DNA from: Planctomycetota bacterium
GTDB taxonomy: Bacteria > Planctomycetota > MHYJ01 > JACPRB01
Reading direction: 5' to 3'
DNA: 46,548 bases
Assembly (NCBI GenBank): GCA_016209705.1
Contig: JACQVR010000131.1
Location: forward strand, 1 to 46,548
Below are positions 31,227 to 38,573 of this stretch, piece by piece; position 1 is the stretch's first letter, and each line of letters begins with the position of its first letter. The notes beneath the pieces were generated by a model that saw nothing but the letters and a program-made list of their open reading frames with translations, was not told the DNA's origin and ran no database searches. A program made the position numbers and the translations under genes.

Positions 31227-32243
31227 TTGGATTTGAGCACGAAGATCGAGGAGACGAGGAAGCGCTTCGCGCAGGAGCTGTCCGCCGCCTCCACCCAGGA
31301 GGAGCGGGACCGCGTCAAGAATCGATATCTGTCGGGCCCGAAGTGCGTGCTCCGCGGGCTGTTCGGAGAGCTGGGCCGACTCTCTCCCGCTCAGAAGGCC
31401 GACGGCGGCCGCGCCCTCAACGCGCTGAAGGGCGAGCTCGAGGAAGCGTGCCGGGCGCTCGCCCAACAGGACCGGCGGGAGAAGGAACACAAGCTTCCCC
31501 CGGATCCTTCGCTTCCAGGACGCCTGCCTCCGCTCGGCCGGCGCCACCCGGTCACGCAAACTATGGACGATGTCATCGAGGTCTTCGCGCGACTTGGATT
31601 CGACGTCGTCCACGGTCCCGAGATCGAGAACGAGCGGAACAACTTCCAAGCGTTGAACATTCCCCTCGATCATCCTTCGCGGGACGCGTTCGACACGTTC
31701 TATCTTGAACCTCCGTGGCTCTTGCGGTCGCACACCTCGCCCGTCCAGGTCCGGACGATGTTGCGGCGAAAGCCTCCCATCCGCGTGATTGCGCCGGGCA
31801 AGGTCTTCCGGCCGGACAAGGCCGATGCCAGCCATCTTCCGATGTTCCATCAGGTGGAAGGGCTGGCGGTCGGCGAGGGGGTGACGTTCGCGCAATTGAA
31901 GGGAGTCCTGCTTCTGTTCGCGGAGTCCATGTTCGGAGTCGGCACGCAAGTCCGGTTCCGCCCGAGCTTCTTTCCGTTCACCGAGCCGAGCGCGGAGGTG
32001 GACATCTCGTGCTTCATATGTGGAGCCAAGGGATGTTCGGCCTGCAAAGGGTCGGGGTGGATGGAAATACTGGGCGCGGGCATGGTGCATCCTCATGTCT
32101 TCGAGGCGGTCGGGTTGGATCCCGGGCGCTTCACGGGTTTCGCGTTCGGGATGGGCATCGAGCGGATCTGCATGCTCCGGCACGGCGTTGCGGACATCCG
32201 CTATTTCCTGGAGAACCATCTGCGTTTTCTGGAGCAGTTTTAA
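31227..32243 (+). CDS. pheS: phenylalanyl-tRNA synthetase alpha subunit, TTG start
   Basis: PheS holds the class II catalytic site of the (alpha beta)2 enzyme that charges tRNA(Phe). The 338-residue product has the N-terminal coiled coil (about 1-90), GRRHPVTQTMDDVIEVFARLGFD, and GPEIENERNNFQALNIPLDHPSRD. Motif 2 is in RVIAPGKVFRPDKADASHLPMFHQVEGLAV, a Cys cluster in CFICGAKGCSACKGSGWMEILG, and motif 3 in GFAFGMGIERICML. No in-frame ATG precedes the coiled coil; TTG at 31,227 has GAGGA 7 nt upstream. The gene is separated from pheT by 7 nt. Confidence 0.95.
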   Translation: MDLSTKIEETRKRFAQELSAASTQEERDRVKNRYLSGPKCVLRGLFGELGRLSPAQKADGGRALNALKGELEEACRALAQQDRREKEHKLPPDPSLPGRLPPLGRRHPVTQTMDDVIEVFARLGFDVVHGPEIENERNNFQALNIPLDHPSRDAFDTFYLEPPWLLRSHTSPVQVRTMLRRKPPIRVIAPGKVFRPDKADASHLPMFHQVEGLAVGEGVTFAQLKGVLLLFAESMFGVGTQVRFRPSFFPFTEPSAEVDISCFICGAKGCSACKGSGWMEILGAGMVHPHVFEAVGLDPGRFTGFAFGMGIERICMLRHGVADIRYFLENHLRFLEQF

Positions 32244-32250
32244 GGACGCG

Positions 32251-34254
32251 ATGAAAGTTCCGCTCAGTTGGTTGAAAGCGTACGTGGATCTGCGCGAAGA
32301 CGCCGCGTCGGTGGCGCGCGCCTTGGTCGCCGCCGGCGTGGGCGTCGAGGGCGTGGCTGGAATCGGAAACGACGCGGTCCTTGACCTGGAGGTCACGGCC
32401 AACCGGGCCGATTTGCTGTCGATGCGCGGCGTTGCGCGGGAACTGTCGCTCCTCGGCCGGCCCAGCCTGCCGGATCCGGCGATCTCATTCCAGGAGTCGG
32501 GCGAAGCCGCCGCCGTCTCGGTTCGAGTCGAGGATCCCGGATTTTGCCCCCGGTACATCGGGCGGGTCTTGCGCGACGTCCGCGTAGGCCCGTCGCCTGT
32601 CTGGATGCGGGAGCGCCTCGAACGGGCCGGCCTGCGGCCGATCAACGTAGTGGCGGACGTCACCAACTTCGTGATGCTCGAGTGCGGACAGCCCCTTCAC
32701 GCCTTCGATCTTTCGAAGTGGCGCGGGAGCGAGGTCGTGGTGCGACGCGCCCGCGCCGAGGAACGGATCGTCGCCATCGACGGCAAGGAATACCCGTTGG
32801 GGCCGGGGGATGGCGTCATCGCGGACGGAGCGGGACCGGTGGCCGTCGCGGGTGTCATGGGGGGGCGCGATTCGGAGATCTCCGAAGCCACGCGCGACGT
32901 GCTGCTGGAGAGCGCGCAGTTCGATCCTGTGTCGGTCCGCCGGGCCTCGCGGCGGCTGGGGCTGAAGAGCGAATCAAGTTATCGCTTCGAGCGCGGCGTC
33001 GAATGGAGCACTGTGGAGTGGGCGTCGCGCCGCGCCGCGCACCTGCTGGCGGAGCTCGCCGGAGCGAAGCCGGCTCCGGGCGCTTCCGAGGCGCGCGTTT
33101 CCGCGCCCGAGCCGCGGTGGATCACGATGAGATTTCGCCACGTGGTCCGATTGCTGGGCATGGAGATTCCTCCCTCGCGGATGTACGAGATTCTTGAAAA
33201 GCTGGGCTGCCGCATCGAGAAGGCGGACGCGGACGCGATCACCCTGATCGCCCCTCCGGCCCGGCGGGACCTCAAAGGGGAGATCGATCTGGTCGAGGAG
33301 ATCGCGCGAATCACCGGATACGACCTGATTCCGGTGGACCTGGGGTTGGGGTTGAAGGTCGCGGCCGACGCCCCTCGGGACCGCGTGATGCGCGAGATCC
33401 GTTCGGTCCTGGTGACTTCGGGCGCGTTCGAGGTGTTGACTTCCAGTTTCGAGGAAGCGCACGCGCAGCCTCTGACGAAGACGTGGAGCCAGGCCCCGCT
33501 CGTTCCGCTGCGCAACCCGGAAGGCCATGTGGATCGGACGCTGCGCAGTTCGCTGGCGCCTTCGCTCCTGAGGGTTCTGCGGACCAACGAAGGGTCCAAG
33601 GTGGCGTTGCGCCCGATTTTCGAGATCGCCAAGGTCTATCGATCCGTCGCTCCCGGCGTGGCGCATTCCGATCCGGACCTCGGCCGCGACCGGTCGCCGT
33701 TCGACGAGCGGTGGGTCGTGGGGATGGCGGTGCCGTCGGGCTACGCCGACGCCCGCGCGCTGGTGGAGCGGATCTTGAATCGGTTGCAGATTCCCGGCCA
33801 CATTCAAGGCGCCTCCATCCAGGTCGAGGGACGGGCGATCGGCGTCCTCTCGATCCCTGAACGGGCGCTCCAGGAGCTGGGCGTTCTGGCGCCCGCCGCG
33901 GTGGCGGAGCTGGATTTCGACGCGCTGGCCGCCCGGGCGGCGTTGACGCGCAAAGTCCGCCCGCATTCGACGCATCCCGCCGTCGTTCGGGACGTGTCGA
34001 TGACGTTCGCCGAGGACGTTCCGTGGGAGGACGTCCGCGCGTGCATCGCCCAGACGGCCTCCTCGCTGCTCGTGGTCGCGGAGCTTTTCGACGTGTTCCG
34101 CGATCGAAAGCTGGGAGATCGCAAGAAGAGCCTGGCCTTCTCGTTGACGTTCCTGGCGGCGGACCGCACGCTGTCCGGGGCGGAAGTCGATGCCATCGTC
34201 GCCGACATCCGCCGGGCGCTCCAGGAGCGTCTGGGCGGCGAGGAGCGCCGCTAG
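32251..34254 (+). CDS. pheT: phenylalanyl-tRNA synthetase beta subunit, short form
   Basis: PheT supports tRNA binding and edits misacylated Tyr-tRNA(Phe). At 667 residues it is about 120 shorter than the usual 790-800. The missing part is the N-terminal EMAP/OB tRNA-binding domain: MKVPLSWLKAYVDLREDAASVARALVAAGVGVEGVAG runs directly into LDLEVTANRADLLSMRGVARELS. The B3/B4 editing core (PINVVADVTNFVMLECGQPLHAFD), B5 (ITMRFRHVVRLLGMEIP), the catalytic-like fold and the C-terminal ferredoxin-like anticodon-binding domain (RKVRPHSTHPAVVRDVSMTF) are present. The ATG follows pheS closely. It is a domain loss, not a truncation by mutation. Confidence 0.94.
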   Translation: MKVPLSWLKAYVDLREDAASVARALVAAGVGVEGVAGIGNDAVLDLEVTANRADLLSMRGVARELSLLGRPSLPDPAISFQESGEAAAVSVRVEDPGFCPRYIGRVLRDVRVGPSPVWMRERLERAGLRPINVVADVTNFVMLECGQPLHAFDLSKWRGSEVVVRRARAEERIVAIDGKEYPLGPGDGVIADGAGPVAVAGVMGGRDSEISEATRDVLLESAQFDPVSVRRASRRLGLKSESSYRFERGVEWSTVEWASRRAAHLLAELAGAKPAPGASEARVSAPEPRWITMRFRHVVRLLGMEIPPSRMYEILEKLGCRIEKADADAITLIAPPARRDLKGEIDLVEEIARITGYDLIPVDLGLGLKVAADAPRDRVMREIRSVLVTSGAFEVLTSSFEEAHAQPLTKTWSQAPLVPLRNPEGHVDRTLRSSLAPSLLRVLRTNEGSKVALRPIFEIAKVYRSVAPGVAHSDPDLGRDRSPFDERWVVGMAVPSGYADARALVERILNRLQIPGHIQGASIQVEGRAIGVLSIPERALQELGVLAPAAVAELDFDALAARAALTRKVRPHSTHPAVVRDVSMTFAEDVPWEDVRACIAQTASSLLVVAELFDVFRDRKLGDRKKSLAFSLTFLAADRTLSGAEVDAIVADIRRALQERLGGEERR

Positions 34255-34264
34255 CGTCATGAGA

Positions 34265-34294
34265 TTGACTTGCGGATTCCGGCGACGATAAAAT
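34265..34294 (+). promoter_or_regulatory. sigma70-type promoter for the MshEN gene
   Basis: TTGACT (34265-34270), 18-nt spacer, TAAAAT (34289-34294), just after pheT. It separates the MshEN/HU-ATPase pair from the translation operon. Confidence 0.6.
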
Positions 34295-34316
34295 AACGCG
34301 AACAGCATCGAAGCCC

Positions 34317-34988
34317 ATGGAAAACAAGAATCGTCTGGGCCGGCTCCTGGTCGAAACCAAGTGCCTCAGCGAAGAGCAGCTCAAGATGGCGCTGGACTTC
34401 CAGAAGGCGGTGGGGGGCAGTCTGGGCGCCATCGTGGTCAAGCTGGGATTCATCGAGGACGTGACGCTGACGCGGGTCACGGCGCGCGAGCAGGGACTGC
34501 CGGTGGTCAACCTTGAAGAGATGGTCCTGCCGGAGAATCTGGTCCGGCGCATCCCGCGCAAACTGATCGAAAAGCATCAGGTCCTGCCCATTCACTACAA
34601 GGACGGCATCCTCACCATCGCCACCGCGGATCCGTTCGACTACGAGGCGATCGAGGAGCTCCAGTTGGCGCAGGACGCCAAGATCGAGATCCACATGGCT
34701 CCCCGGTCGGCCATTCAAAAGTCGATCAAGGAGCTGTTCGCGTCCGAAGTCGCGCCGCCGCGGGAGAAGTCGAAGGAGGAGTTGCTCAAGGATTTTGAAG
34801 GGGTTGGGAAGCACGCGGAAAGTCCCGGCAAGCACGGGGATCCGCAGGCGCACCGCCCGCCTGCGCGGGTCAGCAAGCTGTTCCTGCACGAAGCGCTGAT
34901 TCCGCTCTTGATCGAGAAGGGGGTCATCACCGAGGAGGAGCTGGTCCGCAAGGCGCGGGAAATCGAAGCGGCCAGCGAGGGCCGTTGA
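34317..34988 (+). CDS. standalone MshEN (GspE N-terminal) domain protein
   Basis: The 223-residue protein consists of the MshEN/T2SSE N-terminal fold found at the front of type II secretion and type IV pilus ATPases. The helical part NRLGRLLVETKCLSEEQLKMALDFQK and LGAIVVKLGFIEDVTLTR is followed by the mixed part (QGLPVVNLEEM, RRIPRKLIEKHQVLPIHY, LTIATADPFDYEAIEEL). A linker and a short helical tail (IEKGVITEEELVRKAREIE) follow. There is no ATPase domain. MshEN domains with an RLGxLL motif can bind cyclic di-GMP, so this may be a receptor (inference). It lies 22 nt upstream of the HU-receiver-ATPase gene and is probably co-transcribed with it. Confidence 0.75.
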   Translation: MENKNRLGRLLVETKCLSEEQLKMALDFQKAVGGSLGAIVVKLGFIEDVTLTRVTAREQGLPVVNLEEMVLPENLVRRIPRKLIEKHQVLPIHYKDGILTIATADPFDYEAIEELQLAQDAKIEIHMAPRSAIQKSIKELFASEVAPPREKSKEELLKDFEGVGKHAESPGKHGDPQAHRPPARVSKLFLHEALIPLLIEKGVITEEELVRKAREIEAASEGR

Positions 34989-35010
34989 CCCACCAGATCG
35001 AGCGTGGGAA

Positions 35011-36357
35011 ATGGGTGAGGTACGCGTCCGCGAGTTGAGCAAGAAAGTCAGCACCTCGCTGCATCAGAGTGAAGCGCTGAGCGCGCGAGTCCTCGAATCG
35101 TTCGTCGCCGCCGTCAAGGGGGCGCTCGTCTCCGGTCACAGCGTGGAGTTGCCCGGCTTCGGCCTGTTCCTCTTGAACGGCGGGGAAGGCGCGCCGCGGC
35201 CCGCCGATGCGGCGAACGGCCTTTGCGCTGATTTGGCCGCCCGCCTGTCCGAGCCCGATGCGCGGAGGGCGGAAGAGATCCTCGCGTCCCTCGTGGACAC
35301 GTTGCGCGCCGAGCTCCTCGCGGGCCGGAAGGTGGCGTTGGACGACATCGGGACGTTCGAGGTCCGCCATCAGGGGCCGGTCGTGGAGCGGCAGCCGCTG
35401 GGATGTCGCCTGATCCAGCCGGCGCGCTCGCAGCTTCTGTTCCTGCCGGCGAAACCGGTGTTGACTCCATCCGGCGAGGCGCGGCTTTCCTTCGTCCCCT
35501 CGGAGGACCTCCAGCGGAGCGTCGAGCGGATGATCGCCTCCACGATCCTGTTCCTATGCGGCGAGGACGATTTTTTCGGCCGGACGCTGGAGTATTATTT
35601 CCGCAACGCGGGGTGGGAGTTCGAAATCGTCACCGGCGTTCCGTCCGCCTTGACGCGCCTCGAAACGGGCCGGCCCTGCCTGGCGATCGTGGACGGTTCC
35701 CTGCCGGATTCCCAGGAGTTCTGCCGGGCGCTCAAGTTCGGGCGGCAAACCACGAACGCGCCGCTGATCACGTTGCATCCCGACGCTCGGGAATGGGAGC
35801 GTCCCACGCAGGTCATGGTGCTGGGCAACGAGAATCTAACCCAGCCCTTCGAATTCCGCGAGCTGCTGGAGGCGGCGGACGGCGAGATCCGGCGCGCATG
35901 GGCGGAGGAGGAGGTCTTTGTGCAGCAGGTCGCCTTCCGGCTGCCGAGTTCCGAAGCGGCGGTGGATCAGGTCGTGGAGCAGATCCAGCGCCTGCTGGAG
36001 CAGAGCGGCATGGAGGACAAGCGGCAGGTGGCGCTGGTGGCGGCGCTGCGCGAGGCGGCGGTCAACGCGGCGCAGCACGGAAACCGGTTCGATCCGCGGA
36101 AGGCGATCGACATCCAGTATCTGTTGGATGCGGACAAGCTGACGCTGAATCTTACGGATCAAGGCGACGGGTTCGACCACGAGGCGTATGTGCGGCGGGG
36201 GCGGACGCACGACGCGGCGACGGCGGCGCGGGAGCGGCACGCCGAGGGGCGCCTGGGCGGTTTGGGGGTGATGCTCATGCTGCGCTGCTGCGACGACGTG
36301 AAGTTCAACTCCAAAGGCAACCAGGTCACGCTGGTCAAATACCTCAAGTCATCGTAG
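35011..36357 (+). CDS. HU-like, receiver-like and HATPase fusion protein
   Basis: The 448-residue product joins domains rarely seen together. Residues about 1-58 look like an HU/IHF fold (LHQSEALSARVLESFVAAVK, then HSVELPGFGLFLL). About 70-150 is a second one (RRAEEILASLVDTLRAELLAGRKVALDDIGTFEVR). About 172-300 resembles a response-regulator receiver. It keeps an acidic pair (CGEDDFF) and AIVDGSLPD, but the conserved lysine is replaced (LTQPFEFRELL instead of a KPF motif). About 305-448 is a GHKL ATPase of the RsbW/SpoIIAB kind, with the N box EAAVNAAQHGN (Glu348, Asn352), DQGDGFD (Asp383, Asp386) and a glycine-rich LGGLGVML lid. It could be a serine kinase or anti-sigma factor tied to DNA, but that is inference. 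It ends at a convergent junction with rmlA. Confidence 0.72.
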   Translation: MGEVRVRELSKKVSTSLHQSEALSARVLESFVAAVKGALVSGHSVELPGFGLFLLNGGEGAPRPADAANGLCADLAARLSEPDARRAEEILASLVDTLRAELLAGRKVALDDIGTFEVRHQGPVVERQPLGCRLIQPARSQLLFLPAKPVLTPSGEARLSFVPSEDLQRSVERMIASTILFLCGEDDFFGRTLEYYFRNAGWEFEIVTGVPSALTRLETGRPCLAIVDGSLPDSQEFCRALKFGRQTTNAPLITLHPDAREWERPTQVMVLGNENLTQPFEFRELLEAADGEIRRAWAEEEVFVQQVAFRLPSSEAAVDQVVEQIQRLLEQSGMEDKRQVALVAALREAAVNAAQHGNRFDPRKAIDIQYLLDADKLTLNLTDQGDGFDHEAYVRRGRTHDAATAARERHAEGRLGGLGVMLMLRCCDDVKFNSKGNQVTLVKYLKSS

Positions 36358-36388
36358 GCCGGGGTGAATCCGAATTCCGGGCTTTTTT
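36357..36388 (+). terminator. possible terminator after the HU/ATPase gene
   Basis: GCCGG near 36,358 can pair with CCGGGC around 36,377-36,382 with one bulged G, followed by six Ts (36,383-36,388). The stem is weak. Confidence 0.35.
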
Positions 36389-36422
36389 GACTTCGTACTT
36401 CTGACTTCGAACTTCGAACTCT
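36389..36422. repeat. short tandem ACTTCGA-type repeat, copy 3
   Basis: GACTTCGTACTTCTGACTTC and AACTTCGAACT run up to the end of the minus-strand rmlA gene. It is the same family as 9,791 and 16,952. Confidence 0.6.
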
Positions 36423-36423
36423 G

Positions 36424-37161
36424 TCAGTGCATCTCCGGCGTTTCGTGCACGAGATTGGTCGCGCGCAAGAGCGAGTCGAACGTCCCCGCGTCGGTCCAGA
36501 AACCGTTCAGAATGTCGTACGTGAGCGTGCCCTTGCGGATATAGATGTTGTTCACGTCGGTGATTTCCAGCTCCCCGCGCCCGGAAGGCTTCACCGTTCG
36601 AATGGCGGCGAACACCTCCCGGTCATACATGTAGATCCCCGTGACCGCGTACTTGGACTTGGGCTTCTTGGGCTTTTCTTCGATGCGCAGGATCCGGTCT
36701 CCTTTCAGCTCCGCCACGCCGAAGCGCTGCGGATCCGGCACTTCCCTGAGGAACAACTTCGCGCCCGACTTCTGCTCCAGGAATCGGGAAAGCCCCGGGC
36801 GGATGTCGCCGCTGAAAATGTTGTCGCCCAGGATCACGCACATGCGGTCGCCCTCGACGAAATGCTCGCACAGCCCCAGCGCTTCGGCGATGCCCCCTTC
36901 GCCTTCCTGGTAGGTGTAATGGAGATCCCGCAGCCCGAGCTGCCGGCCGTTGCCCAGCAGCTTGAGGAAATCTCCGGCGAACGGCCCTCCCGTCACCAGC
37001 ATGACTTCCCGAATGCCCGCCGCCGCCAGCTTTTCCAGCGGATAGTAGATCATGGGCTTCTTGTACACCGGCAGCAGGTGCTTGTTCGTCACCTTCGTCA
37101 GAGGCGAAAGGCGGGTGCCCAGTCCCCCCGCCAGCACGACGCCTTTGATGGATGCGCTCAT
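36424..37161 (-). CDS. rmlA: glucose-1-phosphate thymidylyltransferase-like nucleotidyltransferase
   Basis: The 245-residue enzyme most likely makes dTDP-glucose from glucose-1-phosphate and dTTP for surface polysaccharide. It shows the GxGTRL loop in VVLAGGLGTRLSPLTKVTNKHLLPVYKKPMI, GGIAEALGLCEHFVEG, LGDNIFSGD, FGVAEL, IEEKPKKPKSKYAVTGIYMYD and FWTDAGTFDSLL. It is shorter than enterobacterial RmlA (about 290), lacking the C-terminal extension, as do several archaeal and bacterial homologues. AAGGAAGAG lies upstream of the ATG. It follows thiG by 15 nt on the minus strand although it has no evident link to thiamine, and no other rml genes are in view. Confidence 0.85.
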   Translation of the reverse strand: MSASIKGVVLAGGLGTRLSPLTKVTNKHLLPVYKKPMIYYPLEKLAAAGIREVMLVTGGPFAGDFLKLLGNGRQLGLRDLHYTYQEGEGGIAEALGLCEHFVEGDRMCVILGDNIFSGDIRPGLSRFLEQKSGAKLFLREVPDPQRFGVAELKGDRILRIEEKPKKPKSKYAVTGIYMYDREVFAAIRTVKPSGRGELEITDVNNIYIRKGTLTYDILNGFWTDAGTFDSLLRATNLVHETPEMH

Positions 37162-37176
37162 GCGTGATCTCTTCCT

Positions 37177-37968
37177 TTACGATCCCTGAGATCGGCTCTG
37201 GATCCGTCCTTCCGTCGGGCTCGACGGAACGGCGTAGTCCCGCCGCGGGATCCTCCCCGCGAGGTACGCCAGGCGCCCGGCTTCGCAGGCCCGATTCATG
37301 GCGCGCGCCATGGCGACGGGATCCTTCGCGCCCGCGACCGCCGTGTTCAAGAGCACGCCGTCCGCGCCCAGCTCCATGGCGATCGCCACGTCGCTGGCCG
37401 TTCCCACGCCGGCGTCGACGATCACCGGAACCTTCGCGCGCGCGAGGATCAGCGTCAGGTTGAACGGATTGAGGATTCCGCGCCCGCTGCCGATGGGCGC
37501 TCCCAGCGGCATCACCGCGGCCGCTCCGGCGTCTTGAAGCCGGAGCGCCATGACGGCGTCATCGGTGGTGTAGGGCAGCACCGTGAAGCCCTCTTTCACC
37601 AGGATCCGCGTGGCCTGGAGCAATTCCGGCAGGTCCGGATAGAGCGTCAGCTCGTCTCCGATGACCTCCAGCTTGATCAGATCCGTGTTCAGGGCTTCCC
37701 GCGCCAGTCGCGCCGTCCGCACCGCCTCCTCCGCCGTGAAGCAGCCGGCCGTGTTGGGCAGGAGGTGGATCTTCGTGCGGTCGATCCACGACAGGATCGA
37801 TTTCTCGGAGCGATCGCTCAGATCGACTCGCCGGACCGCGACCGTGACCATCGCCGTTCCGGATTCCGCATGGCAGCGGGCCATGATCTCCGCCGAGGAG
37901 TATTTGCCCGTGCCCAGGATGAGACGCGAAGCGAGTTCGTATCGTCCAATGCGCAGCGGTTGGTCCAT
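37177..37968 (-). CDS. thiG: thiazole synthase
   Basis: ThiG forms the thiazole phosphate of thiamine from deoxyxylulose phosphate, dehydroglycine and the sulfur carried by ThiS. The 263-residue TIM-barrel protein has [46 protein letters not shown], the Schiff-base Lys in [34 protein letters not shown] and [33 protein letters not shown]. Length is typical. thiS lies upstream on the same strand beyond a 365-nt gap filled with repeats. The C-terminal 12 residues are Ser/Arg-rich. Confidence 0.95.
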   Translation of the reverse strand: MDQPLRIGRYELASRLILGTGKYSSAEIMARCHAESGTAMVTVAVRRVDLSDRSEKSILSWIDRTKIHLLPNTAGCFTAEEAVRTARLAREALNTDLIKLEVIGDELTLYPDLPELLQATRILVKEGFTVLPYTTDDAVMALRLQDAGAAAVMPLGAPIGSGRGILNPFNLTLILARAKVPVIVDAGVGTASDVAIAMELGADGVLLNTAVAGAKDPVAMARAMNRACEAGRLAYLAGRIPRRDYAVPSSPTEGRIQSRSQGS

Positions 37969-37976
37969 GCGTGATG

Positions 37977-38050
37977 AACCGCCAAAACGCCAAAGCGCCA
38001 TTGGAAGGTTTTCGACAACGTTTTTTGGCGGTTCTGCGTTTTGGCGGTTC
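37977..38050. repeat. palindromic CGCCAAAACGCC repeat family 3, copy 5
   Basis: GAACCGCCAAAACGCCAAAG at the left and TGCGTTTTGGCGGTTC at the right are almost perfectly complementary. It sits just upstream of thiG and is the cleanest member of the family. Confidence 0.8.
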
Positions 38051-38081
38051 TAACCCTTCCTGAAAAATTCCGTCCGTTAAC

Positions 38082-38330
38082 TTGAGAGAACACCGAGAAG
38101 TCAGAGTTCACGGAGAAAAATCCACCACGGAGGCAACGCAGATACGAAGAAGATTCTTAAGGGGATCGGGAGATCGTGGAGATGGGGAGATATTTTTTTT
38201 GGTGGAGAACCAGCTCGCCGGCTTTTTCCCATCTCCATATCTCCTCGATTTCCCTATCACCATTTTCTCCGTGTTTCCGAGTTCTCCGGGGTGGGTATTT
38301 GTTCCGTGATTTCCGATCTTTCCGTGACCT
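38082..38330. repeat. dispersed repeat family 2, copy 3 (diverged)
   Basis: Purine-rich GTTCACGGAGAAAAATCCAC and CGTGGAGATGGGGAGATA, a T8 run, then pyrimidine-rich CCATCTCCATATCTCCTCG and TTCTCCGTGTTTCC. It has the same half-purine, half-pyrimidine layout as the copies at 9.6 and 14.0 kb, with a different centre. It fills most of the thiS-thiG gap and holds no gene. Confidence 0.65.
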
Positions 38331-38333
38331 CCT

Positions 38334-38534
38334 TCATCCCCCTCCGACGAACGTCACGATTTCCAGGCGGTCGCCGTCGCTCAGCGGCGTGTTCGCGTAG
38401 TCCATTTTCCGCACCAAGCCTCCGTTGAGCTCGACCGCGACAGGCTGCGCGTCCAAGCGAAGCTCGTTCAATAGCCGGGCCACGGTCGAGCCCTCCTCGA
38501 TGCCGTGTTCCTGTCCGTTCACGACCACTACCAT
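38334..38534 (-). CDS. thiS: sulfur carrier protein ThiS
   Basis: The 66-residue ubiquitin-like carrier is thiocarboxylated at its C-terminal glycine by ThiF and delivers sulfur to ThiG. It has the VNGQEHGIEEGSTVARLLNEL opening, VAVELNGGLVRKMDYANTPLSDGDRLEIV and the terminal FVGGG. The ATG is set by a TATAAT box 9 nt upstream. That promoter lies in the end of the ppx gene, leaving no room for a TPP riboswitch leader. Confidence 0.92.
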   Translation of the reverse strand: MVVVVNGQEHGIEEGSTVARLLNELRLDAQPVAVELNGGLVRKMDYANTPLSDGDRLEIVTFVGGG

Positions 38535-38543
38535 GGACGGCGG

Positions 38544-38573
38544 ATTATAGGGGCATTGAATTCATGCATTCAA
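38544..38573 (-). promoter_or_regulatory. promoter of thiS
   Basis: On the minus strand TTGAAT (38573-38568), 18-nt spacer, TATAAT (38549-38544), 9 nt before the thiS ATG. The -10 box overlaps the ppx stop codon. Confidence 0.55.
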
